This document shows, piece after piece, positions 43,960 to 54,062 of a DNA stretch of 64,000 nt. The position numbers and the translations under genes were made by a program. Within the stretch, counting starts at the first letter, position 1, and every line of letters starts with the position of its first letter. The stretch is from Paraburkholderia sp. BL9I2N2 (GTDB taxonomy: Bacteria > Pseudomonadota > Gammaproteobacteria > Burkholderiales > Burkholderiaceae), in NCBI RefSeq assembly GCF_004339745.1, contig NZ_SMGP01000001.1:2728001-2792000 (forward strand), written 5' to 3'. The notes beneath the pieces were generated by a model. That model saw only the letters and a program-made list of their open reading frames with translations, did not search any database and was not told the DNA's origin.

Positions 43960-45333
43960 TCAACCCCGCAACATATACGTTTCGTATTCCAAAGACATGA
44001 ATTTGCGGTCGAGCACCTTCACGGATGCCACCACCACGACCAGCAGCGCCAGCGCAAAACCATAGCCGTAAAAATCCGGCCCGAGCCTGAGCGTGATGCC
44101 GGTGAAGAGTCCGTTCAGCACGACGAATGCGCCGGTGAGCCGCAGCACCACGCGCCGCCCGTCGAGATAGAAGAACACGTTGAGCAGACCCAGCAGCAAC
44201 ACCTGCAGACTCGCAGACACCACGTCGACGACGAGCAGCGGCATGTACAACGGCGAAATGCCGAGCGAGCCCAGCACGCGCTCGCCGAAGGCGATGATCA
44301 GCAGCAGCACGACCGTCTGCACCTTGATGATTTCGTACAGACCGGCACGCACGCTGCCCACCATCATGTCGCGCATCTCGTTGATATGGCGCAGCGTCGC
44401 GCCGCTGCGCACCGCGTCGTAGAAGGCGTCGTAGTACTCGACGAAATCCGCTTCGATGCGCACGAGAAACGTTGCCATGCCGGGCATCACGCACACGTAG
44501 GCAATAAAAATCGGAATGTCGTAAATCACCGAAGCATTCAGCGGTCCGATCACGTGCGTGCCCGTGCCCGGCGCATACCAGAACATGAACTTGTCGAGCC
44601 ACACGCCGATGTTGAACAACAGGCCGACCAGCGCGAGGCTCGGGTAGGCGAAGCGCCGCTCGAACACCTCGAACGAAACGAAACGCTCGCTGCGGTAGTT
44701 ACGGTAGATCAAGCCCGACAGACCGGCGAGCAGCACGATGTGCCCCGCCACGAAGCCGCCAAGCAAGCCGACCAGTCCATAGCCGTTCAACGCGAGTGCA
44801 AGGCACACCACGCACGCATAGCCCACCGCGAACACAACGAGGATCTGCCGATACTGCTTCACGCTCGACAAAAAAATCACGGCGATCCAGATGTTGCTGA
44901 CCACGACGAAGCCCGTAATCATCAGCAAGCGGTAGATCAGCGGTTCCTCGCGGAAACCCACCAGCATCGCGATCACCGCGACCACGCTGGCCAGCACCGA
45001 CGACACCAGCACCACGCCGTTATAGTTCGACAGCACGAGGTCGTCGCGCTTTTCGAATAGCCGGTCTGAGATGAAGCGCGTGAACGATAGTTGCAGCGGC
45101 CCGGTCAGAATCAGGCTGAGCGCGATCAGATACGTGACCGACACCTGAAACTGCACGATCGCAAAAGTCGGAATCACCGAGGTGAGACTGATCAGCCCGA
45201 TGATCAGGATCCCAAAGATTGACAGGATCAGCGGACCGGAACTGATCAGGCCCGCGTAGGCATAGGCGCGCGCCACGCCGGTCAGCGTGTCGCGGCGCAT
45301 GATCTTGCGTAATTCGAAGCCGATACCCGCCAT
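43960..45333 (-). CDS. pelG: PelG, polytopic inner-membrane protein of Pel synthesis
   Basis: 457 aa with ~12 helices, beginning MAGIGFELRKIMRRDTLTG as PelG does. It belongs to the MOP/flippase-like superfamily and works with PelD, PelE and PelF in the inner-membrane Pel synthase complex. Its ATG overlaps the pelF stop (TGATG). Confidence 0.93.
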   Translation of the reverse strand: MAGIGFELRKIMRRDTLTGVARAYAYAGLISSGPLILSIFGILIIGLISLTSVIPTFAIVQFQVSVTYLIALSLILTGPLQLSFTRFISDRLFEKRDDLVLSNYNGVVLVSSVLASVVAVIAMLVGFREEPLIYRLLMITGFVVVSNIWIAVIFLSSVKQYRQILVVFAVGYACVVCLALALNGYGLVGLLGGFVAGHIVLLAGLSGLIYRNYRSERFVSFEVFERRFAYPSLALVGLLFNIGVWLDKFMFWYAPGTGTHVIGPLNASVIYDIPIFIAYVCVMPGMATFLVRIEADFVEYYDAFYDAVRSGATLRHINEMRDMMVGSVRAGLYEIIKVQTVVLLLIIAFGERVLGSLGISPLYMPLLVVDVVSASLQVLLLGLLNVFFYLDGRRVVLRLTGAFVVLNGLFTGITLRLGPDFYGYGFALALLVVVVASVKVLDRKFMSLEYETYMLRG

Positions 45334-46985
45334 CAGCGTGTCTCCTGCGATTGAACGGGCTGCGCCGGCTGCACGCGCGGGTCCGCCTTGGATTGGGTGC
45401 CGTGGTGCATCGGGCAGCGCGCCGCATCGGCGGCCGTGCCGTTACGGTCACGGTCCGGCATGGCGGCGAGGCGCTCATACAGCGTGCGATAGCGGTCGAT
45501 CATCTGCTTCTTGGTGTAGTAGCGGCGCACGCGCGCGAGTCCGGCCTGCTGCGCAGCCTGCCAGCGCGTTTCGTCGGCGAGCAGCGACAGCACCGCCTGG
45601 GCGAACGCCGCCGGGTCCGCGAGCTGCACCACCATGCCCGCCGAGCCGAGCGCGCGATCTTCCTCATCCACGCCTTCGATCAATTGACGGCACGAACCCA
45701 CGTCCGTCGTGATGGCCGGCACGCCGGCCGCGAAACCTTCCAGCACCACCAGCGGCAGCGCCTCGCTGATCGAGGTCAGCGCGATCACGTCGATTTTCGG
45801 CATCATGTCGTCGATACGCTGGAAGCCGAGGAATTTCACGTTGCGGCTCAGCCCGAGACTCTCCACCAGCGCGCGGCATTCGAGCGCGTAAGCGGGATCT
45901 TCCTCTTCCGGTCCGATGATCCAGCCTTCGAGATCCGGCATGGTGCGCGACGCAATGAAGATCGCGCGAATGAAGGTCTTGATGTCCTTGATCGGCACCA
46001 CGCGCCCGATCAGCGCCACCACTTTGTGTGACCGCGGCTTGCGCTCGGCGACCAGCGGCGCGAGCGCGTCGACGTCGATGCCGTTCGGAATGCATTGCGT
46101 GCGCTCGGCGCGCGCGCCGTCCGTGACCTGGCGCTGGCGGTTCGCCTCGTACAACGCGACGATGTCGTCCGCCGCATCGTACGCGAGCTTGCCGATCGCT
46201 TCGAAGAAACGCACCCACAGTTCGCGGAAATAGCTGACGCGCGAGATATCGCGCTCGAACACCCCGCGGTTGTCGCGAATCCACTGGCTCTGCAGCAGGT
46301 CGATCTTGCGCTCTTTCGTATAGATGCCGTGCTCGGAGATCAGCAGCGGGCGCCCCGTGCGGTAATGCACCAGTGCGCCGAGAAAACCGCCATATCCCGT
46401 CGATACCGTGTGGTACACCTTCGCCGGCAACAGCTTTTCAGCGACGCGCGCGAGCTGCCACAGCGGCTTGTGCATGATGCGCACGGTCCAGAAGTAATCG
46501 GTGAACGAAGGATCGGTACAGTACTTCTGATACTGATCGACGATCGTGTCCCAGGCGGCGCGGCTCGACAGGAATTGTTCCTCGCTCAGCGCGCCGTTGG
46601 TCCCGAGCATCGGAATCACGTCGGCCATCAGCGCACTCACGTCCCGGCCGTTGCGCGGATCGCGCAGAGCGTCATGCAATTTCTGCGAGCGGGCAAAGGC
46701 CGCGGCGTCGCCATCGACGGCGCGCGGCTGGAAGTCCGCAACGGCCTGCTCGTACAGGTAGTGCGTTTCGATATGCACGACGTTGTCCGGCAGCGCGTAA
46801 GCAGCACCGTTGTAGTCCTGTTCCCGGCTGCCAATGAAGACAATCGCGAAACGGGTTGCCGGGTACGAGCGGATCATTTCATTGACCCAGCTCGACACGC
46901 CGCCTCGCACGAACGGGAACGTGCCTTCGAGCAGCAGGCAGACATCGGCATCGGCGGCACGGCGGATCGGGAGTTCTTTCATCAT
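45333..46985 (-). CDS. pelF: PelF, cytoplasmic Pel glycosyltransferase
   Basis: 550 aa GT-B enzyme of family GT4. LLEGTFPFVRGGVSSWVNEMI at the N-terminus, EHGIYTKER, and the donor-binding C-terminal region IGRVVPIKDIKTFIRA, TSISEALPLVVLEGFAAG. It polymerises UDP-activated sugar (UDP-GlcNAc/UDP-GalNAc). It overlaps pelE by 4 bp and pelG by 1 bp, indicating coupled translation. Confidence 0.95.
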   Translation of the reverse strand: MMKELPIRRAADADVCLLLEGTFPFVRGGVSSWVNEMIRSYPATRFAIVFIGSREQDYNGAAYALPDNVVHIETHYLYEQAVADFQPRAVDGDAAAFARSQKLHDALRDPRNGRDVSALMADVIPMLGTNGALSEEQFLSSRAAWDTIVDQYQKYCTDPSFTDYFWTVRIMHKPLWQLARVAEKLLPAKVYHTVSTGYGGFLGALVHYRTGRPLLISEHGIYTKERKIDLLQSQWIRDNRGVFERDISRVSYFRELWVRFFEAIGKLAYDAADDIVALYEANRQRQVTDGARAERTQCIPNGIDVDALAPLVAERKPRSHKVVALIGRVVPIKDIKTFIRAIFIASRTMPDLEGWIIGPEEEDPAYALECRALVESLGLSRNVKFLGFQRIDDMMPKIDVIALTSISEALPLVVLEGFAAGVPAITTDVGSCRQLIEGVDEEDRALGSAGMVVQLADPAAFAQAVLSLLADETRWQAAQQAGLARVRRYYTKKQMIDRYRTLYERLAAMPDRDRNGTAADAARCPMHHGTQSKADPRVQPAQPVQSQETR

Positions 46986-47992
46986 GACCAGTACTTCACA
47001 ACCGGTTTGAGTGTGGGCAACGCGGCAGCATTGCCCAGCGATGCGAGAAGCTGCTCGACACGAGCGTAGTCGCCGCGCAGGAAGTCGGCTTCAGCCAGCC
47101 ACGGCACCAGCCGTTCGCGCGGGAAACCGAGTGCGAGCGCTCGCCCGATGTATTCGTGCGCGGCGTTAGGCAAGCCGCTCGCCAGCGAGAGACGACCGCG
47201 AATCAGCCACAGCGCGGCGTCGCCCGGATCGGTTTCGAGCGCTGCCTGCGCGTAGCGGTCGGCCTGTTGCAGCGTATGGCGATAGACCGCGCCCTGCACC
47301 AGATTCTGGTACACGAGTTCGAAATAGAGCTCGGCGAGCATGCGGTTGAGCGCGTGGCGTTCGACGTCGCTGTCGGTCGCTTCGAGCGCTTTGCTGGTCC
47401 GGAAGATCTTCTGCATGATTTCGTTTTCGGCGTGATCCAGCGTGCCGTAAGCGATCAGGCGAATGTCTTCGAGTGGGTCGGCAAGCAACTCGCGCAGCAA
47501 CGTGCCCGTCGTGCGAGTGGGCATGCTCTGGATCGCCACCAGCGCGGACAGCCGGTCGGTGGGCGACACCTGGGTGTTGGCAAGACGCGCCTGCAGCCGC
47601 GCGCCGCCGCCGTGCGACACACGCGACACCAGGTAGGTGACGAATTCCGGCCGCGGCACATCGGCGAGTTGATCGCTGTCCTTGTCGCCCGGAAAGAGCG
47701 CTGCCCAGAGGCAGCTAATCAGCACCACGAGGCCGCCGAACAGCGGCACGAAGGTGCAGGCGAGCCACAGGAACACGAACGACACCATGCGAGGCTCGCG
47801 ATAATTCGCCGGCAGCCACGCGCGGAACGCGACCGCTTCGGCGAGTCCCGCCACCGCTTGCAACGCGAGAAAGCGCAGCAAAGGATCGATCGCGCCGGCC
47901 GGTTGCAGCAGGCTCGCGATCGCCAGATACTGCACGATCACGGCCACCACGGCCGCGAGCACGCTGACGATGAGTGAAAGGGTCTTAGACAT
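46982..47992 (-). CDS. pelE: PelE, inner-membrane protein with TPR region
   Basis: 336 aa. Two or three helices at the N-terminus (to ~115), then a soluble alpha-helical part with TPR-like repeats (YRHTLQQADRYAQAALETDPGDAALWLIRG). Part of the PelDEFG synthase complex. It overlaps pelD by 8 bp. Confidence 0.9.
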   Translation of the reverse strand: MSKTLSLIVSVLAAVVAVIVQYLAIASLLQPAGAIDPLLRFLALQAVAGLAEAVAFRAWLPANYREPRMVSFVFLWLACTFVPLFGGLVVLISCLWAALFPGDKDSDQLADVPRPEFVTYLVSRVSHGGGARLQARLANTQVSPTDRLSALVAIQSMPTRTTGTLLRELLADPLEDIRLIAYGTLDHAENEIMQKIFRTSKALEATDSDVERHALNRMLAELYFELVYQNLVQGAVYRHTLQQADRYAQAALETDPGDAALWLIRGRLSLASGLPNAAHEYIGRALALGFPRERLVPWLAEADFLRGDYARVEQLLASLGNAAALPTLKPVVKYWS

Positions 47993-49403
47993 CGAGGCCG
48001 CTTCGTTTGAGAAGACGCATCAGCGCCGCGCCCGGCTCGTCGCCCTCGAGGTGGAGCGTGTGAACGCCGACGCGCGCGTGTTCGAGGTCGGTGTTGAATT
48101 GGGCCGTCAGGCTGGCTTCGATCCGCGCCAGATAACCGTCGATACCGGTCGTGTCGGTGGCCGGCATCAGATTCACCAGCACCGACTGCTTCGCGGTCTG
48201 CACCGGCCACATCACGTCCAGTGAACGACGGCGGCGCATGACGTGCTCGAACAGCGAGTCGCCCTCTTCATCGCGCGGAAACGCCAGCGCGACGAGCGAC
48301 GACGCCACGCCCGCCTTCTGCTGGAGACGCGTGAGGCGGCTCAGGTCGAGCGCGAATTCGTACGGGCAATTCGGCACGCTGTCGAGAATGCGTTGCACGA
48401 ACGCGGAATGCTCGACGCCGTCCGCGTAATAGCCCAGCAACACCAGCAACAGTTGCAGGTTGTCGAAATTGAGCGACAGGAACGGCATGCGCTTGACGAC
48501 AAGCAGCGCGCGCAATTCACCGTCCGCGGACACCAGCGGCGCGCAGACCAGGTACTGGCTGACCGGCACCACCGTGTTTTCGTTCTTCAGATGCGCGACG
48601 CTCAGCGTGTTGAGCGCATGCGTGACGAGTTCGTCGTGCATGGCGAGTTCGAACGCGTCGCCGATCTGCGCGATGGCCTGCGTGCCGAGCTTGCCGTGAT
48701 GCACCGGATACAGCGCCGCGACTTCGATCTGGCAGGCCTGCGCGACGAATTCGAGCAGACCGCTCGCGCCGCCCAGCGGGTCGCTTTCCTTGCCCGCCGC
48801 CGGCACGGCGAGCGCCGTATCGGTGGCGACCGAGAGACGGCGCAACTCGGTAATCGAATCGCGCAACGTGGTCGGGCGGGACAGCAGGTCCTTTTCGAGC
48901 CGCTCGTGCGAGAGCCGCATCAGATAGTGACTGTTGGTCAACGCCACGAGACGGTCGTTCAGGTAGTCATTCAACGAGGACGCGCGCCCGGCGCGGCTGC
49001 CCCACGTATCGCCGAAATGCCCGGCGAGAATCGTCTGGATCAAACCGCCCGCGAAATATAGCGTGGGGAACGGATCGCCGTGCTGATAAAAGAGCGTCCA
49101 TGCACCGAGCATGAAAGCACCGCTCAGCAGACCGAGCAGGGCGCCGTAGCGCAACGCCACCAGCAACGGCACCAGCCACAGCCACGGAAAACCGGCGTGC
49201 AGCAGCAACGGGTCTTCAGGATGAAGCCAGCGGGCCACGGCCAGCACGACCAGCACGAGCACGACAGTTTCAACGATCGCGAACGGCCGTGCCACCGCGG
49301 GCGCCAGCAAGCGGCGCACGCGTCCGAGATTGCCGAACGGATGCGCATGGCGCGGCTTCGAGGCGCCCGGGTTGTTTTCCACGGCTGCGGTATTCACGGC
49401 CAT
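47985..49403 (-). CDS. pelD: PelD, c-di-GMP receptor of the Pel complex
   Basis: 472 aa: membrane segments (~40-140), a GAF domain (~200-335) and a degenerate GGDEF domain at the end. The inhibitory-site motif RxxD is present as Arg393-Ser-Leu-Asp396 (RRRRSLDVMW), the site used by known PelD to bind c-di-GMP and switch on synthesis. No GGDEF active motif is visible, so it should be a sensor only. Confidence 0.93.
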   Translation of the reverse strand: MAVNTAAVENNPGASKPRHAHPFGNLGRVRRLLAPAVARPFAIVETVVLVLVVLAVARWLHPEDPLLLHAGFPWLWLVPLLVALRYGALLGLLSGAFMLGAWTLFYQHGDPFPTLYFAGGLIQTILAGHFGDTWGSRAGRASSLNDYLNDRLVALTNSHYLMRLSHERLEKDLLSRPTTLRDSITELRRLSVATDTALAVPAAGKESDPLGGASGLLEFVAQACQIEVAALYPVHHGKLGTQAIAQIGDAFELAMHDELVTHALNTLSVAHLKNENTVVPVSQYLVCAPLVSADGELRALLVVKRMPFLSLNFDNLQLLLVLLGYYADGVEHSAFVQRILDSVPNCPYEFALDLSRLTRLQQKAGVASSLVALAFPRDEEGDSLFEHVMRRRRSLDVMWPVQTAKQSVLVNLMPATDTTGIDGYLARIEASLTAQFNTDLEHARVGVHTLHLEGDEPGAALMRLLKRSGLDV

Positions 49404-49486
49404 TTCCTTTTTACATGTCGGGTTTCAGCTTGCGGCCCGCACTTCGGGCGCAAGCCGCAACCTTGGGGATATGCTTACCGGCGTCC

Positions 49487-50038
49487 TTATTGACGCGCTT
49501 GCAACGGCGACAGAACCTTGCCGATCAACGAAGTCGCCACGCTCGACAGACCCGAGCGGCTCCAGCCCGTACGCGTACCCGTCGCGCTCCACACCACGGC
49601 GCCGTTCGACACGTCGATCAATTCGAAGGTCACGCCGACCACCGGCTCGCCGTCCACGCCCGTCTTGTAGCGCCATTCTTCGACCGCGCCGGACAGCACA
49701 TAGCGGGCGTTCTGCGAACGCGCCCATTCCAGCGCCTTGTCGCCGTCGGCGCGCTGCGTGGTGTCGAACATCGCATTGCGGCTCGAATCGGCCGGCGCGA
49801 TGCGCACATCGGCGATACCGCCCGCGCGCAGCGTGTTGGCCGCGATCGACTCGGCGCTATGGCCCGCGTCCGGCGTTTCAGTGTAGTTGGCGATCGACAC
49901 GACCGCCACTTTGTCGCCGCGCGAGAGCGCCGGGCCCGAGGTCTGACGCACCGTGCCGCATGCGCTTACCATCAGAGCCAGCGCGGTTGCCGCGGCACAC
50001 CAGGCGCTCGTACGAACCAATCGTTTAATGCCGACCAT
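49487..50038 (-). CDS. pelC: PelC, outer-membrane lipoprotein
   Basis: 183 aa. Lipobox VSAC with Cys27, then the PelC fold (GDKVAVVSIANYTETPDAG, GVTFELIDVSNGAVVWSATGT). In Pseudomonas PelC forms a dodecameric ring guiding the polymer to PelB. It sits between pelB and pelD, with gaps of 37 and 83 bp. Confidence 0.9.
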   Translation of the reverse strand: MVGIKRLVRTSAWCAAATALALMVSACGTVRQTSGPALSRGDKVAVVSIANYTETPDAGHSAESIAANTLRAGGIADVRIAPADSSRNAMFDTTQRADGDKALEWARSQNARYVLSGAVEEWRYKTGVDGEPVVGVTFELIDVSNGAVVWSATGTRTGWSRSGLSSVATSLIGKVLSPLQARQ

Positions 50039-50075
50039 GAAGAATGCTCCTTTGGATATGTATTCGAAATCAGGT

Positions 50076-53000
50076 TCAATAAAACCAGCTATACCGTGCG
50101 CCGATCTGGGTCACGGGCGTGCCGAGATGCGACACGCGCTGATGCGAGAAGTAGATTGCCGCGTGATCGCCGCCGAAGATCGTGCCCGCGAGCCCCAGGC
50201 TGATCGCCGGCCCCCAGCCTTGATTCGAGTCGTGCTGTAGGCCCACGTCGAGGAACGGCCGCCACGCGCGCGTGTACTGGTCGATCAGATCGTTGCCGAA
50301 ACCGAAGAAAAAGCCGTATTGCGAGTATGTCTGCGGGATGAAAGTCGACGCGGTGACCGGCCCGGCGGCCGCCGGGACCAGCCTTGAAATCAGGGCGTCG
50401 GCGTTGCCGCTCGCGCCGTAGTCGCCATGCGCGCCGACCAGGCGGAACGTGTAGTCCGGATAGTTCGTGCGGATCCGATAGCCGATCTCGCCCGTCGACA
50501 GCACGCCGCTGCCGAGGTAATTGCGTGCCTGGCTATAGAAACGATCCGCTTCGACGCTGCCCGTGGCGTACAGATTCTGCGTCATGCGATACGTGACCGT
50601 ACCGATTACGTTGTCCTTCATGCCGCCGACCAGCAGTGCCTGCGATTCACGCGCCGTCTGATTGCGGCCTGCCTTGACGGCCACCGACAACGGCGAGTTC
50701 CTGCCCCACTCCGCTGCCACCGCCACGCTATAGAAACTGTCGAGCGCTTCGCGGCGGCCGGCTGTCACCATGAAAGCCGTGTCGTACGTTTGACGCCGCG
50801 CGAAAAATTCCACGGACCGATCCACCGACGGCACGTTGGTCAGTTGCGACTCGTCCGTCGAATGCTGGAAGCGCTGCACACCGTTCACGCCGACCATGTA
50901 GAAATCGGCAATCTTGATGCTGCCCGCCAACGTCTGCTCGACGTAATCGAGCGGATGCTCGACGAAGCTGTTCACCGTCGCGTCGAGCGATTGCGGCCAC
51001 GTCAACGCGGTCTGCTCCAGCCGGCTATGCAGTTCCGAATCGTAGGGCGCGCCTTCCAGGCCTTGAAACGCGAGGTTTTCAGCCGCGCCCGGACGATCCA
51101 CCGCGATCGATGCGTCGATACGGTTGTAGAGCGGCAAACGCGCGCCTTGCTGGTCGAGCAGACGCTCCATCGCGGGCTTGTCGTTTTCAGCAAGCGCGAT
51201 CGCGATCAACTGCTCCGAAGGCTGCACCAGCACATTGGCGTACTGGCGAGCCAGCCAGCGCTTTGCCAACGGATTCGCTTCATGCGACATCGCCCAGGCG
51301 AGCGCCACGTCGCGCGCTACCGACGAAGTCAACTGCGCCTGATCCGGCGACTTCGCAGCCACGTGCGCCTTCACGGGTTGCGCGGGCGGCAGGCCGGCCG
51401 CGTCGCCGAGCAGCGTGCGGCGCGCTTCGGCGTTGTCGTTGCGGCCTGCGTCGCTGGCGAGCAGATCGATCAGGAAAGCCTTCGACACGTCCGCGTTTTC
51501 GAAGATCGACGCGAGCGTGACCTGGCGGCCGAGCATCTGCTCGCGCACTTCGCTGCCCTGTGAAGCGCGCGTGCGCAGCACGATCTGCCCTTGCGCGCTG
51601 TTGGCGCGAACTTCGGCCTCTTCCTGCTGCATCTGACGCCAGACGTTGCGACGGATCGACCACGCGAGATCGCTGCGCCCCGCCATTTCCTGCGCTTCGG
51701 CGTAGGTGAGTTGCCACAACGGATCGCGCGACATCGACGCCGACTGCAGACGCAGATATTTCAACGCGGCTTCCGGCCGGTTCAGACGCATCAGCGCGGC
51801 GGCCAGCGGGCCCCACAAGGCCGGCGCCTGCGCGGGCGCATCGCGCCATTCGGCGACCGCCTCGCGCAATTGCGCTTCGCTGCCGTAGTCCACCAGCGTC
51901 CAGAGCAGCGCGGCGCGCAAGTCGAGCGTCGCGCCGGGCAGCGACACCGCGTGCTGCAGATCGTGCAGTGCGTCGAGCGGACGATCGGTCTGGCGATAGT
52001 ATTCGGCCCTCACGCGCAGGAACGCGGGGTCGGCTTCGCCAGCCGTCAGTTGTTCGGGCGTCAGGCTCTTGAGCAACGCGTCGACGCGGTCGTATTGCTC
52101 CGCATCCGTGTAATAGTGAATCGCGCTCTGCAGCGCGCGCTGCGAGTGGTCGCGGCGGAACTGCAACTCGGACGTGCGAGCCGCGTCGACCGGGTACGCG
52201 TCGTAGAAGTACGTCATCGCGCTCAGGTCTTCGGGTGTGGCCTGGCCGCTCGCCAATAGATGCTTGTAGGCGTCGTTCGCTATGTCGTCACGCTGCAATA
52301 GACGCGCGAGTTGCGCGGCATTGCGCCAGAACAGCACGTCGTCGTCCTTGGCGCCCCGGCGCGCGGCCAGCAGCGTGTCGAGCGCGCCCTTGTAGTCGCC
52401 GTGGCGATACAAAAGGCTCGCCGTGCGCAGCGCGTATTGCGTGTTCGAGGGATAGAGCTGATTCAGCTTGCGATAGTAGGTCAGCGCTTCGTCGTCCTGA
52501 CCGGAGCGCTCGGCGAGCTGACCCAGGCGCGAATCGATTGCTTCAGCCGGCGAATTGCGTTGGCGGCCGCGCAGGAAAGCCAGCGCGTCGTCCGGACGGC
52601 CGAGACGCTCGTAAGCCGCAACCACCGAGTCGGCCAGCTTGAGATCGCCGGGCGCCGCATTCGATGCCTGGATCAACGCCGCCAGATAGGCATTGTCGTC
52701 GTTGAGCATGGGCGCGAGGCGCATGACGTTTTTCCAGCCTTCCGGATCGTGCGTGGTCTGTGCGTAAGCGAGCCACATCTGCAAGGCGAGCGGCGACGCA
52801 TGGTTCCATTCGGCGACCTGAGCAAGGCGCTTGGTCCAGAGTGGCGAGCCTGGGTTCTTGCTGACCTGCTCGGTAGCGACTCGCTGTGCGTTCGGCAGAT
52901 CGCTCGATTCGAGGAAGGACTGGTAAAGGAGGCTCGGGACGTCGTTCGATGCGGCTGCGGAGTTCGATGCGGCAGACGGCGCCGCAGGCGCAGCTGCTGC

Positions 53001-54062
53001 GGGACTCGACGCCGCGGCCGCCGACGCAGACGCAGCGCTGGACACCGCGACGCGCACGAGACGCACATCGCGCGAGCCGTGCGTGCGAGTGTGCATGGCT
53101 ACACCGGCCCCGCCTTGCGGACCATCCATATACGCGTACTGCCCTTGCGAGCCGTCTTCACGCGAGCGTTCGCGGATGAAGGCGACGAGACGCAGCGCGC
53201 CGTCCTGATCAGGCTGAGCCCGCGCATAGCCGGCCAGCGCCTTCGCGTAACGGTCGACGAGATCCGGACGATGCGCCGCGCGCGCCAGATTCAGCAACAC
53301 GACGAGCGTTTCGTGATCGTGCGCGAACGCGGCGCCGTGTTCGTTGGCGGCCGCGAGCGCCTCATCTAGCAGATTGCCCGATTGCAAGGCCCGAATACCT
53401 TCGAGAAAGCACTGACGCTTTGCATCGAAGGTCGCAGCGCTCGCTTGCAGTCGGAACCAGCCGTTCGCCGCGCCGCGATAGTCGCCCCCATACATGGCGA
53501 AGCGCACCACTTCGCGGTTCCAGCGCGTTTGCTGCGCCGGGTCCTGTTCAGCGAGGCGCGCATAGAGTTGGCCGGCGAGCTGTTGCGCGTTCACCGAGGC
53601 GGCTGCTTCCGCCAGCATCTGCAGATCGGCATTCGACCACGTCAGCGCCGCCGCATTCGTGAGCTGCGTACGCAAACGGGCGAGCGCGGCATCACGGCCC
53701 GGATCGTTAGCGGGCAGCGCAAACGTCTCGCGCGTATCGACCGTTAGACGCAGCAACTGCGCCGCGCGGCGCATGTGATCGCTCGGAATCGCTTCCATGC
53801 GGGCGGCGATACGGCGCGCGTCCTCGTTGCGGCCAAGCCGCACGTACTGCGTGCCGAGCACCGAGAGGATTTCCGTGTTGTCGGGCTGCACGCGCAGCCA
53901 TGCTTCGAGGTAGGCGATGCTGAGATCGCTCGGCGCGTCGGTCGACGTCATCCGGCTACGCAGGCCGCCGCGCGGATGCACGAGATACAGCGTGATCAGC
54001 ACGACGCCCGCGAGCAGCAGGACGAGCCACATGGGCGCGATGCGAGGGCGATTAGCGGCCAC
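50076..54062 (-). CDS. pelB: PelB, TPR scaffold and outer-membrane beta-barrel porin
   Basis: 1328 aa. An N-terminal membrane anchor (about 11-27, MWLVLLLAGVVLITLYLV), a long periplasmic array of TPR helices (to ~1000), then a beta-barrel ending in aromatic GARYSWFY, as expected for BAM recognition. It exports Pel and scaffolds PelA. An Ala/Ser-rich insertion (about 341-375) interrupts the TPR region. It overlaps pelA by 11 bp. Confidence 0.93.
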   Translation of the reverse strand: MAANRPRIAPMWLVLLLAGVVLITLYLVHPRGGLRSRMTSTDAPSDLSIAYLEAWLRVQPDNTEILSVLGTQYVRLGRNEDARRIAARMEAIPSDHMRRAAQLLRLTVDTRETFALPANDPGRDAALARLRTQLTNAAALTWSNADLQMLAEAAASVNAQQLAGQLYARLAEQDPAQQTRWNREVVRFAMYGGDYRGAANGWFRLQASAATFDAKRQCFLEGIRALQSGNLLDEALAAANEHGAAFAHDHETLVVLLNLARAAHRPDLVDRYAKALAGYARAQPDQDGALRLVAFIRERSREDGSQGQYAYMDGPQGGAGVAMHTRTHGSRDVRLVRVAVSSAASASAAAASSPAAAAPAAPSAASNSAAASNDVPSLLYQSFLESSDLPNAQRVATEQVSKNPGSPLWTKRLAQVAEWNHASPLALQMWLAYAQTTHDPEGWKNVMRLAPMLNDDNAYLAALIQASNAAPGDLKLADSVVAAYERLGRPDDALAFLRGRQRNSPAEAIDSRLGQLAERSGQDDEALTYYRKLNQLYPSNTQYALRTASLLYRHGDYKGALDTLLAARRGAKDDDVLFWRNAAQLARLLQRDDIANDAYKHLLASGQATPEDLSAMTYFYDAYPVDAARTSELQFRRDHSQRALQSAIHYYTDAEQYDRVDALLKSLTPEQLTAGEADPAFLRVRAEYYRQTDRPLDALHDLQHAVSLPGATLDLRAALLWTLVDYGSEAQLREAVAEWRDAPAQAPALWGPLAAALMRLNRPEAALKYLRLQSASMSRDPLWQLTYAEAQEMAGRSDLAWSIRRNVWRQMQQEEAEVRANSAQGQIVLRTRASQGSEVREQMLGRQVTLASIFENADVSKAFLIDLLASDAGRNDNAEARRTLLGDAAGLPPAQPVKAHVAAKSPDQAQLTSSVARDVALAWAMSHEANPLAKRWLARQYANVLVQPSEQLIAIALAENDKPAMERLLDQQGARLPLYNRIDASIAVDRPGAAENLAFQGLEGAPYDSELHSRLEQTALTWPQSLDATVNSFVEHPLDYVEQTLAGSIKIADFYMVGVNGVQRFQHSTDESQLTNVPSVDRSVEFFARRQTYDTAFMVTAGRREALDSFYSVAVAAEWGRNSPLSVAVKAGRNQTARESQALLVGGMKDNVIGTVTYRMTQNLYATGSVEADRFYSQARNYLGSGVLSTGEIGYRIRTNYPDYTFRLVGAHGDYGASGNADALISRLVPAAAGPVTASTFIPQTYSQYGFFFGFGNDLIDQYTRAWRPFLDVGLQHDSNQGWGPAISLGLAGTIFGGDHAAIYFSHQRVSHLGTPVTQIGARYSWFY

